DNA from: Komagataeibacter medellinensis NBRC 3288
GTDB taxonomy: Bacteria > Pseudomonadota > Alphaproteobacteria > Acetobacterales > Acetobacteraceae
Assembly: GCF_000182745.2 (NCBI RefSeq)
Contig: NC_016027.1
Location: 561,001-625,000, forward strand
DNA: 64,000 nucleotides
Direction of reading: 5' to 3'
The notes beneath the pieces were generated by a model. It was not told the origin of the DNA. It saw only the letters and a list, made by a program, of their open reading frames with translations, and made no database searches. A program made the translations under genes and the position numbers. Below, in pieces: positions 15,587 through 23,945 of the stretch; the stretch's first letter is position 1, and each line of letters opens with the position of its first letter.

Positions 15587-16375
15587 ATGCAGATCGACCT
15601 GACTGGCCGCACCGCCATTGTAACGGGCTCCACCGGGGGTATAGGGCTAGCCATTGCAAAGGGACTTGCCGCCAGTGGGGCGCAGGTCGTGGTCAATGGC
15701 CGGCACGAGGCAGCAGTGCACAAGGCCGTAAGCGCCCTGTCCGGTCTGGGCGGTGGTGGCGCCATGGGCTTTACCGGCGATCTGGGCACGGCAGAAGGCT
15801 GCGCCGCGCTGGTGGCCGCCCACCCGCAATGCGATATCCTGATCAACAACCTGGGTATTTTTGAGCCAAAAGACTTTTTTGATACGCCCGATGCTGACTG
15901 GTCCCGGTTTTTCGAGGTGAATGTCATGTCTGGCGTGCGGCTGTCACGTGCCTACCTGCCGGGCATGGAAAAGACGGGCTGGGGGCGGGTGGTCTTCATT
16001 TCCTCTGAATCCGCATTCAACATCCCCGTCGAGATGATCCATTACGGCTTCAGCAAGACCGCGCAGGTGACCGTGGCCCGCGGCTTGGCCGAGCGTATGG
16101 CGGGCACGGGGGTTACGGTCAATTCCGTGCTGCCGGGGCCGACCCTGTCGGAAGGGCTGGCGGACATGCTCAGGCCCGAGCAGGAAAAGACCGGCAGGCC
16201 GATGAAGGAACTAGCGGCGGCCTTCGTGATGGAACACCGACCTTCTTCCATCATCCGCCGTGCTGCTACAGTGGATGAAGTGGCGAACATGGTGGTCTAC
16301 CTGTCATCGCCGCAGGCATCGGCCACCACCGGGGCATCCGTCCGCGTGGATGGCGGGGTGCTGGGCACGATCTAG
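15587..16375 (+). CDS. SDR family NAD(P)-dependent oxidoreductase
   Basis: The 262-residue protein is a classical short-chain dehydrogenase: cofactor loop TGSTGGIG (residues about 14-21), NNLG at about 88, and active-site residues Ser in FISSESAF and Tyr-x-x-x-Lys in YGFSKTAQ. The C-terminal SVRVDGG is the typical end. Substrate is not predictable; the closest-looking members are described as general SDR or FabG-like enzymes. AGAGAAA lies before the ATG at 15587. Two strong hairpins follow the gene. Confidence 0.85.
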   Translation: MQIDLTGRTAIVTGSTGGIGLAIAKGLAASGAQVVVNGRHEAAVHKAVSALSGLGGGGAMGFTGDLGTAEGCAALVAAHPQCDILINNLGIFEPKDFFDTPDADWSRFFEVNVMSGVRLSRAYLPGMEKTGWGRVVFISSESAFNIPVEMIHYGFSKTAQVTVARGLAERMAGTGVTVNSVLPGPTLSEGLADMLRPEQEKTGRPMKELAAAFVMEHRPSSIIRRAATVDEVANMVVYLSSPQASATTGASVRVDGGVLGTI

Positions 16376-16466
16376 CATCAGGATCAGGTTGCGCGATTTG
16401 TGCCGGAACTATAATTTTCAGAATAATTATGAAATTGTTAGGAAAAATTTCCTTAAACCCATTCCG

Positions 16467-16542
16467 TCACGGCGTTTCTACAGATACGCCGTGATGGCAG
16501 CCCCGTTCCTGATCGACCATCCATCCTGAAGGAACGGGGCTG
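16467..16542 (+). terminator. Two tandem hairpins behind the SDR gene
   Basis: The first stem is TCACGGCGT/ACGCCGTGA (16467-16494). The second is a perfect 12-bp stem CAGCCCCGTTCC/GGAACGGGGCTG (16498-16542) with a 21-base loop. Neither has a long T tract. Termination or mRNA protection is possible. The rest of 16376-16806 shows no gene. Confidence 0.55.
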
Positions 16543-16806
16543 TCACCTGAGCCCATGACCGGCATGGTTGCACGGCGCAATGCGCCACGTTGGCGGAAAT
16601 CGGGAAAGGCAGGTTACTGACGAGGCTGTAAGTAACCATTTACTGTCCAGCCCGATAAATTAATGCGGCCCGGTCGCCACCAGAAGCTGAAAATTTTCTG
16701 ACTATTTTTTATAATGGCCCGTTGTAGCCCCTGCCGGACCATCATCAGGGGATGGAGGCCGGTGATGGCGCGGAATTGCGTACTCGGCAGCACAGGGGCG
16801 TGGGGA

Positions 16807-16841
16807 AGAGGTCAGGGGTCAGGGGTCAGGGGTCAGGGGTC
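16807..16841. repeat. 7-bp tandem repeat (AGGGGTC)n
   Basis: Four perfect units AGGGGTC lie at 16814-16841, preceded by one imperfect unit at 16807. The stop codon of the minus-strand NepR-like gene (16833-16835) is inside the array, so changes in copy number would alter its 3' end. Confidence 0.85.
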
Positions 16842-17006
16842 ATCCTGTCCAGATATGTCGTCCCGCCCGTACCCGGTATCGAGCAGGTGAAGCAGGCTTT
16901 CAGGCACATCTTCATTCAACACCTGCCCAAAACGGGATTGCAGGCCACGCTTTACCCAGTGGCCAAACATGTCCCCGCCATCACGGAAATCCGGGTTGTT
17001 ACTCAT
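16833..17006 (-). CDS. Small NepR-like protein (candidate anti-sigma factor)
   Basis: The 57-residue protein contains the segment VKRGLQSRFGQVLNEDVPES followed by LLHLLD. This matches the NepR core pattern, in which an amphipathic helix with L-x-x-x-F/Y, an E-x-VP turn and a second helix LL-x-LL hold the general stress sigma factor EcfG and are displaced by PhyR. No PhyR or EcfG gene is seen here. It follows a DUF2934 gene by 70 bases on the same strand, so both may be co-transcribed in a stress-related unit. The family call rests on one motif. Confidence 0.5.
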   Translation of the reverse strand: MSNNPDFRDGGDMFGHWVKRGLQSRFGQVLNEDVPESLLHLLDTGYGRDDISGQDDP

Positions 17007-17076
17007 TATGCACCCAGCCCCCTCTATCTATACCCCCACATTCTGGCCTGAAGCCGCCTCCCGCGCGCCCTGACTG

Positions 17077-17409
17077 TTACTGATTTTTCAGCGCGTCTTC
17101 TTCTTCCTGCCTTGTGGCAAACGGCACTTCACGCCTGTCGTCAAGTTCATCCTCGCTGCCACCGGGGTTGCCCAGGTTCTCTTCCAGCCATGCCTGCTCC
17201 ACCGGCTGGCCATTCGCATCCAGCGGTACGGGGGAGTCCACCGGCACCTGGCCCGCATCGGGGTTGCTTTCCATACCGATCAGTTCGGATGCCGCCTCGG
17301 TATAGGCCTGTGGCCCGCAGCCTGGCCTGCCATCGGCTTCCCACATTTCCTTCGCCTTGGCGGCAATGCGTGCCTGGGTCTGGGGGGTGGTTTCCAGTGG
17401 GTTGTCCAT
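17077..17409 (-). CDS. DUF2934 domain protein
   Basis: The N-terminal 45 residues (RIAAKAKEMWEADGRPGCGP, then AYTEAASELI) form the helical DUF2934 domain found in small stress-associated alphaproteobacterial proteins. The remaining 65 residues are acidic and Pro/Glu-rich, ending in DRREVPFATRQEEEDA, and look disordered. ATG 17409 is chosen because AAGGA sits seven bases upstream, whereas the in-frame ATG at 17415 is too near. It is probably the first gene of a two-gene unit with the NepR-like protein. Confidence 0.7.
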   Translation of the reverse strand: MDNPLETTPQTQARIAAKAKEMWEADGRPGCGPQAYTEAASELIGMESNPDAGQVPVDSPVPLDANGQPVEQAWLEENLGNPGGSEDELDDRREVPFATRQEEEDALKNQ

Positions 17410-17769
17410 CGTCATGTCCTTGCAACTCATCATGGGTGCACACCATACCCTGCCGGGTGTGGGGCACCTGCGTTTATTGACCGTCCACGCGGGGGCCGCA
17501 GTCCCTGCGTAGCAGTCTCCGCCTGCGTCAGTACACTCAGCTTAAAGCTTTCACGCATGTAAAGTTCGACTAGTTGCGCTGCGTATGGCTGATAGCGGGG
17601 TGATTATCCGCATTTTATTCAACCATTTGCCTGTCGGCTCATTAATTCCCTGCATGCACCCACCTACCAGCCAGCCCCCTGCCAGACGCACGGCGCGGAC
17701 AGCGGGCAAGTCCCGGCGCCATCACACGATGGTGCAACGGAACGGATGCACGACAGGGGAGAATACGAC
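17410..17769. other. Non-coding interval
   Basis: It lies upstream of the minus-strand DUF2934 gene and the plus-strand SDR remnant. AT-richer around 17530-17660, where promoters are likely. I see no supported gene. Confidence 0.4.
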
Positions 17770-18374
17770 ATGAACAGGACTATTCTCATTACCGGGGCGG
17801 GCACGGGCTTTGGCCAGGGGGATATGCCCTGCGACGGGCCGCACGCCCGGCGGGAAAGATCGTTTTCATGTCTTCCTGCGCCGGGTTGACGGTAGACCCG
17901 TTTACCGTGTCCTATTCGGCATCGAAACACGCAGTCGAGGTCATTACGAAGGCCATATCCAAGGAACCGCAGGAATCTGGCGTGGCGGCGATCACGATCA
18001 ATTCCGCTCCGTTCCTGACCGGGTTCAATGACCGGATTTTCGATTCATGGAAAAATTGAGGTACCGAGCCCACACGTAACCTGTTTGATTACGAACACAT
18101 GGCCTACCCTTACCGGCAGTTCGACATCAAACCAGTCATCAAGACGACGGTGAGCGTGATCGAGGGCACAATTGACTGCTACCGCACTGTCGAACTGCGG
18201 CAGAACATCGCAACGCCACGCCAACAGATGAACGAGACATGGACGCGCAGCTGCACCGGGAACCTGGGCAGGCAGAAACCTGCTACGAGACATGAAGCCC
18301 GGCACCCCGGTAGGCCAGCAGGATACCCAACGCACGGTGGAACTTGCGCGCTGATACCCCCGAAGACTGCCTGA
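17770..18374 (+). pseudogene. Internally deleted, frameshifted SDR gene
   Basis: The frame opens MNRTILITGAGTGFGQG, a clear SDR cofactor-binding start, and then leaves frame. A second frame from about 17846 gives GKIVFMSSCAGLTVDPF and the active-site piece VSYSASKHAVEVITKAIS, so about 90-100 codons between beta-1 and the catalytic Ser are missing. This frame stops at 18059; another continues with NLFDYEHMAYPYRQFD and VSVIEGTIDCYRTVE, which looks like the SDR C-terminus. The gene is therefore dead by deletion plus a frameshift. The exact 3' end is uncertain. Confidence 0.7.
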
Positions 18375-18416
18375 AAGCCACGCTTCGATAAGACATGACA
18401 GAAGTTGCCGGGGGGT

Positions 18417-18458
18417 GCCTTTTTTCAGAAAGGCCACGTCTTTCAAAGCTTTTTGAAA
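18417..18458. terminator. Paired hairpins between SDR remnant and lipase gene
   Basis: Two small stems (GCCTTT/AAAGGC at 18417-18434 and TTTCAAA/TTTGAAA at 18441-18458) with T and A tracts on both sides. They lie between convergent genes and could stop transcripts from either direction. Confidence 0.55.
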
Positions 18459-18524
18459 AAAGATTCACCAGAAGCGTTCTTATGATAACGCGTTATCTCC
18501 GACAGTACCTTTCCGGGCAGTCTC

Positions 18525-19754
18525 CTATTCCGGCATGGGTGTGCACTGCGGCGCAACAGGCCGTCCCGCCATAACAGCCTGCGTGAACACGGCTGAATCG
18601 GGCAGAGAGGCATTGACCGTCTGGCTGTGGTCCAGCCCCTTGTACACATGCGCCTGCACCACCGTGCCCGCCGCACATGCTGCCTTGACCAGCCCCAACT
18701 GGAGCGGCGGCGGCACGTCGCGGTCCAGTTCCCCCGTACCCATGAACAGCGGTTGCGCCAGTTTTAGCGTAGGGTATTCCATCGCCGCCAGTGCCGGGGC
18801 CAGGGCCGTAGCAAAACCGGGCTGTAGCGCGTTGCCCAGGTTCAGCCTGTCACGCTTCACCCGGTCCGTCAGTTCAGACACGCACAGGCTGGCGGCAGCA
18901 TCATAGGCGGGGATTGCTTTGGGGGTAAAGACATCCTCGGGGCGGAAGCCGGCCTGGTAGCTGGCCTGTCCCTGCGCCAGGTACAGCAGATAGACCACAA
19001 GCGGGTTGTACGATGCGCCCGGCGCGGTGGGAGCGGCCAGCATCTGCCGGATCAGGCCCGCAGTAATGTAGGGCGCACCCGTGGCTACCGTGCCCCGAAT
19101 GTCCAGTTCCGGCGCATAGGCCGGCGCAAACGCGGCCGAAGCAAAGGCCGCCCCGCCCCCCTGTGACTGCCCCACGATCATGATCCTGTTCTGCAACCCC
19201 GGCACCGACGCCAGTGCCGCACGCACGCCATCCAACACGCTGTAGGCTTCAACCCGCGTGTTCAGGTAAGCATGACCGCCCGGCGTGCCCAGCCCCTGGT
19301 AATCCGTGCCCACAATGGCAAAGCCGCGCTTCATCCATGCGCCAAGATAATGCCGGTTCCGCTCCGTCCAAGGGTTGCTGGAGGGCGCACAGTGGTCGGA
19401 CACTCCCACCGTGCCATGCGCCCATGCCACAATGGGCCAGCCCCCGGCAGGTGGCGGGCCGGGCGGCAGGATCACTTCCGCCGTAACGGGCACAAGCCCC
19501 GTGCCAGTCACGCCGTTGGTGGAAAGATAGGTAATGCGCAGCGCCTGTCCCGCATCGGGCAGACTGAGGGGTGCAGGCAGCGGGACGGAGGCAGTCAGCA
19601 TGCCCGCATGGGCCGCAGCCGTAGCGGCCGAGGCAGAGGCAGAGGCCGCAGGTGCCAGCGGGGCCGGGGCTGCGTGGGCATGGCTGCTCATGGCCATAAG
19701 GCAGGCCCCGGCAAGCAGGCGGGAAGTGATACGGATGGAACGGGGGAGACGCAC
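18525..19754 (-). CDS. Secreted lipase-type alpha/beta hydrolase
   Basis: The 409-residue protein belongs to the secretory lipase (LIP) family. Visible parts are a Sec signal peptide (RITSRLLAGACLMAMSSHAH), WPIVAWAHGTVG with the oxyanion region, the nucleophile elbow IVGQSQGGG, the acid loop GTGELDRDVP and the His region GLDHSQTVN. GTG 19754 is taken as start because AAGGA lies seven bases upstream and it gives a clean signal peptide. A paralogue of the same family is at 43551. Substrate (lipid or other ester) is not known. Confidence 0.8.
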   Translation of the reverse strand: MRLPRSIRITSRLLAGACLMAMSSHAHAAPAPLAPAASASASAATAAAHAGMLTASVPLPAPLSLPDAGQALRITYLSTNGVTGTGLVPVTAEVILPPGPPPAGGWPIVAWAHGTVGVSDHCAPSSNPWTERNRHYLGAWMKRGFAIVGTDYQGLGTPGGHAYLNTRVEAYSVLDGVRAALASVPGLQNRIMIVGQSQGGGAAFASAAFAPAYAPELDIRGTVATGAPYITAGLIRQMLAAPTAPGASYNPLVVYLLYLAQGQASYQAGFRPEDVFTPKAIPAYDAAASLCVSELTDRVKRDRLNLGNALQPGFATALAPALAAMEYPTLKLAQPLFMGTGELDRDVPPPLQLGLVKAACAAGTVVQAHVYKGLDHSQTVNASLPDSAVFTQAVMAGRPVAPQCTPMPE

Positions 19755-20006
19755 GCGATGTCCTTCTTCAGGGAGGCTGACCTGGTCCGGGCCATCATTC
19801 AGGTTTAAACTTAACAGTGTTAAGAACAATTCAATGCTCTGACGGCAAAGCGGATGTCAAGCAGTCATGACATTGCCCGTTTTTTCAGGGCAGGGTCAAC
19901 GTGTTGATTTTCACTGAGAACTCGGATCTTCCGCATGAGATTGAAAATACACGTGCCCTGATGAGTTCTAAGCCTGCTCTCCCGGACATGGTGCGCTTTA
20001 TCATCA

Positions 20007-20264
20007 TCAATCGACTGATCTGTCCCTCAACAGGGCTGGAACCAGACGGGAGAGCACGGTCTGCCTTCCGGCTTCCAGTAAAAGTCTGCGGTTGTCTTCT
20101 GATTTCCCGCAGAACAGATTTTTCATTTTCCTTACCCAACTGGTCGTTTTTTCCAGTTGGGGTTCTTCTGTAAGAAGTTCCCTGACAAACAGGGTCTGCT
20201 GATCGGCAAGTGTCTCGGTATCCGTCAATAACAGGCGTGCCAGTTTCCGCCATGAAACCCCGGC
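20007..20264 (-). pseudogene. Transposase remnant, ISL3-like
   Basis: An 85-residue open stretch with no start codon in context reads SWRKLARLLLTDTETLADQQ and continues with a Leu-rich helical segment up to LPVALLRD-like residues. The spacing W-x-L-L-x-D-x-x-x-L and F-V-x-x-L-L resembles the central region of ISL3-type transposases. Both ends are lost. Evidence is weak; it might also be a remnant of another helical protein. Confidence 0.35.
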
Positions 20265-20304
20265 TCAACAGCCTGTCATCATAACGGCCATGCCTGCCAC
20301 CACC

Positions 20305-21567
20305 CTACCGTATGGCAGGGTGCAGGCGCGCATTGGCCAAAGTCAGCCCCAACACCACCATGGCGGCAAGCCCCACACTCAGCATGAGCGGTATGGCCAG
20401 CCCGGTGCCCAGCATGGTGGCAAGGCTGGTCTGGATCAGCGCGTTGCTGGCCGCCAGCAGGTTACCGCACTGATAGGCCAGGCCCGGAAAGGTGGCGCGC
20501 GCCCATGGCGGCGAAAGCTCGCTCAGATAGGCAGGCACCACCCCCCATGCACCCTGTATGCAGAACTGGATGCACACCGCACCCACCGTAAGCCACACGG
20601 TAGAATGCGGCAGGGTCCATAACGGCAGCAGCGGCAGGGTGAGCAGGGCCGCCAGGGCAATGCTGTACTGCCGCCCGATGCGCTGCGAGAGCATGCCAAA
20701 GAACAGCCCGCCCGCAATGGCCGCAATATTGTACAGCACCACCACCAGTGTAATGGACGGATGTGAAAGCCCACGCTCAAGCCCAAGGAATATCTTGGGG
20801 TACAGGTCCTGTGAACCATGGCTCATAAAATTGAACGCAGCCATCAGGGTCACGGCAAACACACACAGCGCCGCGTTGCTGCGCACAAGCTGCCCCAGTC
20901 CCGGCGCACAGGGGCGGGCGGCGGCAGGGCCACGCCCTGCGTGCTGGGCCAGCCATTCCGGGCTTTCAGGCACACGCAACCATATATAAAGTGCGGAGAA
21001 CAGCGCACAGCCCCCCAGCACGAACAGCCCGCGCCACCCCATGACCGGCAGCAGCAGGAACACCAGCGATGCCAGCAGGTACCCCGCCGGGTATCCCGCC
21101 TGCAGGATACCCGATGCCATGCCCCGCCAGGAGGGCGGAACACTTTCCATGATAAGCGACGTACCCACGCCCCATTCCCCCCCAAGGGCCACGCCAAACA
21201 ACGCGCGCAGCAGCAGGAAAATGGACAGTGTGGGTGCAAAGGCGGACAGGACCTCGATTGCGGAATAGACCATGATGGTGGTGATCATGACCGGCTTGCG
21301 CCCGTAGCGATCCGCCGCCCGCCCGCACACAAAGGCCCCGATGGGGCGGGTGAGCAGGGTCAGGGTCGGGGCAAGGAGCACGGCCTGCAGCGCAACATTG
21401 AAGCTGCGCGCCACATCATCAAGCGTGAACAGCACGATAAAGAAATCGCACGCATCAAGCATCCATGCCAGAAACGAGGCCGTAACCACATGCCGCGCCG
21501 TGATCAGCGCTGGCCTGCCCAGTCCTGTGGCTGCCCCTTCGGCCAGAACATTCACGTTGCCATTCAT
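20305..21567 (-). CDS. MFS transporter, metabolite:H+ symporter-like
   Basis: The 420-residue protein has the 12-helix MFS layout with the loop-2 signature GRAADRYGRKPVM and the family trait GGEWGVGTSLIMESVPPSWR at helix 5, as in metabolite:proton symporters for carboxylates, sialate or shikimate. The second half carries SQRIGRQYSI and SELSPPWARATFPG. ATG 21567 is used. It is upstream of, on the same strand as, an OprB-type porin gene read before it (21701), 133 bases away, so outer- and inner-membrane steps for one solute may be encoded together. Confidence 0.8.
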   Translation of the reverse strand: MNGNVNVLAEGAATGLGRPALITARHVVTASFLAWMLDACDFFIVLFTLDDVARSFNVALQAVLLAPTLTLLTRPIGAFVCGRAADRYGRKPVMITTIMVYSAIEVLSAFAPTLSIFLLLRALFGVALGGEWGVGTSLIMESVPPSWRGMASGILQAGYPAGYLLASLVFLLLPVMGWRGLFVLGGCALFSALYIWLRVPESPEWLAQHAGRGPAAARPCAPGLGQLVRSNAALCVFAVTLMAAFNFMSHGSQDLYPKIFLGLERGLSHPSITLVVVLYNIAAIAGGLFFGMLSQRIGRQYSIALAALLTLPLLPLWTLPHSTVWLTVGAVCIQFCIQGAWGVVPAYLSELSPPWARATFPGLAYQCGNLLAASNALIQTSLATMLGTGLAIPLMLSVGLAAMVVLGLTLANARLHPAIR

Positions 21568-21700
21568 GGTCCGTAATATCCTTTTTTCCACGGATGTTAC
21601 ATGTTGCGGCCAGCACGGCCATGGCCCACGCGATCACGAAAGGGCTATGCCCCGAACGATTGCGTGAACCGGCACAGGGCAGGCCGCGCCCCGACATGGG

Positions 21701-23305
21701 CTACAGGTTTGCAATAACCTTCAGCCCCACCAGCATGGCGTTGGGGATGACCGATGTCTCGCCGGGGCGCATCACGTATTCGAACTCCGGCGTCAGGACC
21801 AGTCCGGGGGTGACGGGAATACCGTAATAGGCTTCCAGTATGGCGGAATGCGTCTGTGGCCCCGTAATGTAGGGGCCAAGCGGTAAGCCCGCCGCCTGGC
21901 GCAGACTCTGGCCATAGGTCAGGCGCGGACTCATCTGGTAATATGAATACATCACGCCAAAGCGGTCGAACGGCCGGTGGGGGATCAGACCCAGCAGGGA
22001 GGCGCCAAAATAGAATTCATCGGCAAAGTTGGAAATGCTGGGCGTGTTGTGAATGTAGCCCGCCAGCACGTAGCCGCCCGCCATCTGGTAGTCACCATGC
22101 CTGCGGTACACCATCTGGTCGGCTTCCACATAAAACGTGTCGCGTGGCTTTTCCCTATGCGCGCGGATGGCGGCGGCATAGGCGGCGGGCACAGGCCCGA
22201 TCAGGTCGGGATAGGGCGATGTGTCATGCCCGTAGCCCAGCTTGTAATGGCCGGGCAGCTTGCGTACGCCAAAAAACGGCTCCCATGTCAGTTCGACCGG
22301 GGTCTGGACGCCGGTTGTGCTCTCGCTGCCCCAGGCCCAGCCGGTATTGTCCTGCACCTTGGGGCCGATCTTGTATATGCCGGTGCGCAGCGTCAGGTCG
22401 CGCGTGGGACGAAAGCGCACCGTGCCACCCCACGATGTCTTGGGATAGACACTCCACCCCGCCGGCTCGCGTATCGCCATGGGGGCGGAGCATTGGGTCA
22501 TGAACGTGCACAGCAGCACCGATGTGGCATAGGTGTGGGTCAGGGCTATGCGGCCCATATTGATGTTGATGCGGTTGTGCAGGAACGATTTCTCGACATA
22601 CAGGTCCGCAAGCCGTGCCGCCGCCGGGCCGTGGATACTCCATACCTCGGTCAGTAGTACGTTGCGCTCGCCTACATGGTCCCAGCCGACCTGTCGGCCC
22701 TCGCGGTTCATGATGATACCGTGCAGGTACCACCCATCCAGCCCCATAAGCCGACCAAGGTCGAACAGCATGCTTACGCGCAGGTCATGCACATAATCCA
22801 TTCCCTTTGACACGCCACCCCCCACATTGGCCATGCCTTCGCCCTTGTAGGTCAACTCGAAAGAGAAGCCCCGGTTACTCAGCCAGTCCCGCCATGGCCT
22901 GATCTGAGGCACCAGGTTGCCAAATGCCTGCTCGGCCACGAAATAGCCCGCACTCAGGTCGCTCTGGCGCAGGGCATCATCATTATGGTTGAGCAGGGCG
23001 GAAATGCTCTCGGTATTAAACAGCGCATCCAATCGCGTCTCCACGATCGGGCGCTTGCGCCGCACGGGTGTCGTGCTGGCCACCATGGGTGCGCTACTGG
23101 GCGCGGGAATAGCAGAGGGCGTGCCCGGCCAGGACTGGGGGCGGTCCTGTGCCGCATGGGCGGCTGGCGATGCTACCGCGCAGGCCAGAGCCGCAGCCCC
23201 CCACAGCCTGCGCAGCCGGGATGCGGAAGGAAAGACGCCGCGCAGCGGGGCGGGACAGGATATGGAAGGATACGGACGTGCGGACACGCGGTGAAATGGG
23301 GGCAT
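21701..23305 (-). CDS. Carbohydrate porin, OprB family
   Basis: The protein (534 residues from ATG 23305) has a long N-terminal region with a signal peptide (LWGAAALACAVASPAAHA), a Pro/Ser/Ala-rich linker, and then the OprB barrel: WRDWLSNRGFSFELTYKGEG, the strand DLRVSMLFDLGRLMGLDGWY, VEKSFLHNRININMGRI and LTWEPFFGVRKLPGHYKLGY. OprB porins carry sugars across the outer membrane. Longer starts (23347 ATG, 23377 GTG) are possible; none has a convincing ribosome site. An MFS gene follows on the same strand. Confidence 0.85.
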   Translation of the reverse strand: MPPFHRVSARPYPSISCPAPLRGVFPSASRLRRLWGAAALACAVASPAAHAAQDRPQSWPGTPSAIPAPSSAPMVASTTPVRRKRPIVETRLDALFNTESISALLNHNDDALRQSDLSAGYFVAEQAFGNLVPQIRPWRDWLSNRGFSFELTYKGEGMANVGGGVSKGMDYVHDLRVSMLFDLGRLMGLDGWYLHGIIMNREGRQVGWDHVGERNVLLTEVWSIHGPAAARLADLYVEKSFLHNRININMGRIALTHTYATSVLLCTFMTQCSAPMAIREPAGWSVYPKTSWGGTVRFRPTRDLTLRTGIYKIGPKVQDNTGWAWGSESTTGVQTPVELTWEPFFGVRKLPGHYKLGYGHDTSPYPDLIGPVPAAYAAAIRAHREKPRDTFYVEADQMVYRRHGDYQMAGGYVLAGYIHNTPSISNFADEFYFGASLLGLIPHRPFDRFGVMYSYYQMSPRLTYGQSLRQAAGLPLGPYITGPQTHSAILEAYYGIPVTPGLVLTPEFEYVMRPGETSVIPNAMLVGLKVIANL

Positions 23306-23945
23306 GGTGGCAGGAGCATTTTTAAACTGGAAAAGGATATGTCCCATGTCATGACGACCGGAACGGGGCACGATCACACGCAGGGCCGTGCAGGATCAGG
23401 CTACCAGCACGGCCCTGCGCATGGCCTGCCGGGCCAGCATGGGCAATGCGGAGACCTCGGCAAATAATGCAAAATATTTCTGTTTCATTGCATATTATTT
23501 TTCATTTTGTGCGTACGTGACGCATTTCTTATTATTATGATTAACAAACACAGCATGCGGCCACCATCAGGGGTGGGCAAGTAAAAATCCTGTATAGCGG
23601 GACGAGACCATCGGGACCGGCCCACCCATTAGAATGCGCATCCGCTGCCCCGGCATCGGGTAATCGGGATTATGGGGTGGGGGGAGTATTTGCAAAGGCT
23701 GCACGGCAGGGACTGAATGCCGCGTCAGCGCCATGTGGAGGCCGTAGCCTGACAGCACCAGCGCGGGTCATGTATCCGACCCATGCTGGCGGGTAGATGA
23801 CCTGTGGGGACACGGGGCCTGACAGCCAACCGGTACGGGCGCGGAAGGCAACAAGGCCGCCGAAGGCAAGCCGGTGGCACGCACGCCCTGACCGGATCCG
23901 GGTTCAGGAAAAACGCGGATACACGACGGATGTGTCCGCCCTTTT
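23306..23945. other. Non-coding interval upstream of the porin gene
   Basis: Contains an AT-rich zone (about 23465-23545), the likely promoter of the porin and MFS unit. A short minus-strand open frame at 23567-23758 has no ribosome site or relatives I recognise. The remaining part up to 23945 is the 3' flank of the GGDEF/EAL gene. Confidence 0.4.

Noticed and set aside
16467-16542. Possible attachment site or CRISPR-like repeat
   Set aside because: The two hairpins have different arms and no repeat-spacer order, so they are ordinary terminator-like structures. No CRISPR array is seen anywhere in the window.
16752-17051. Plus-strand open frame of 99 codons
   Set aside because: It is antisense to the better supported NepR-like gene and includes the tandem repeat; no domain.
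23567-23758. Minus-strand open frame of 63 codons between porin and GGDEF/EAL genes
   Set aside because: No ribosome site or known motif.
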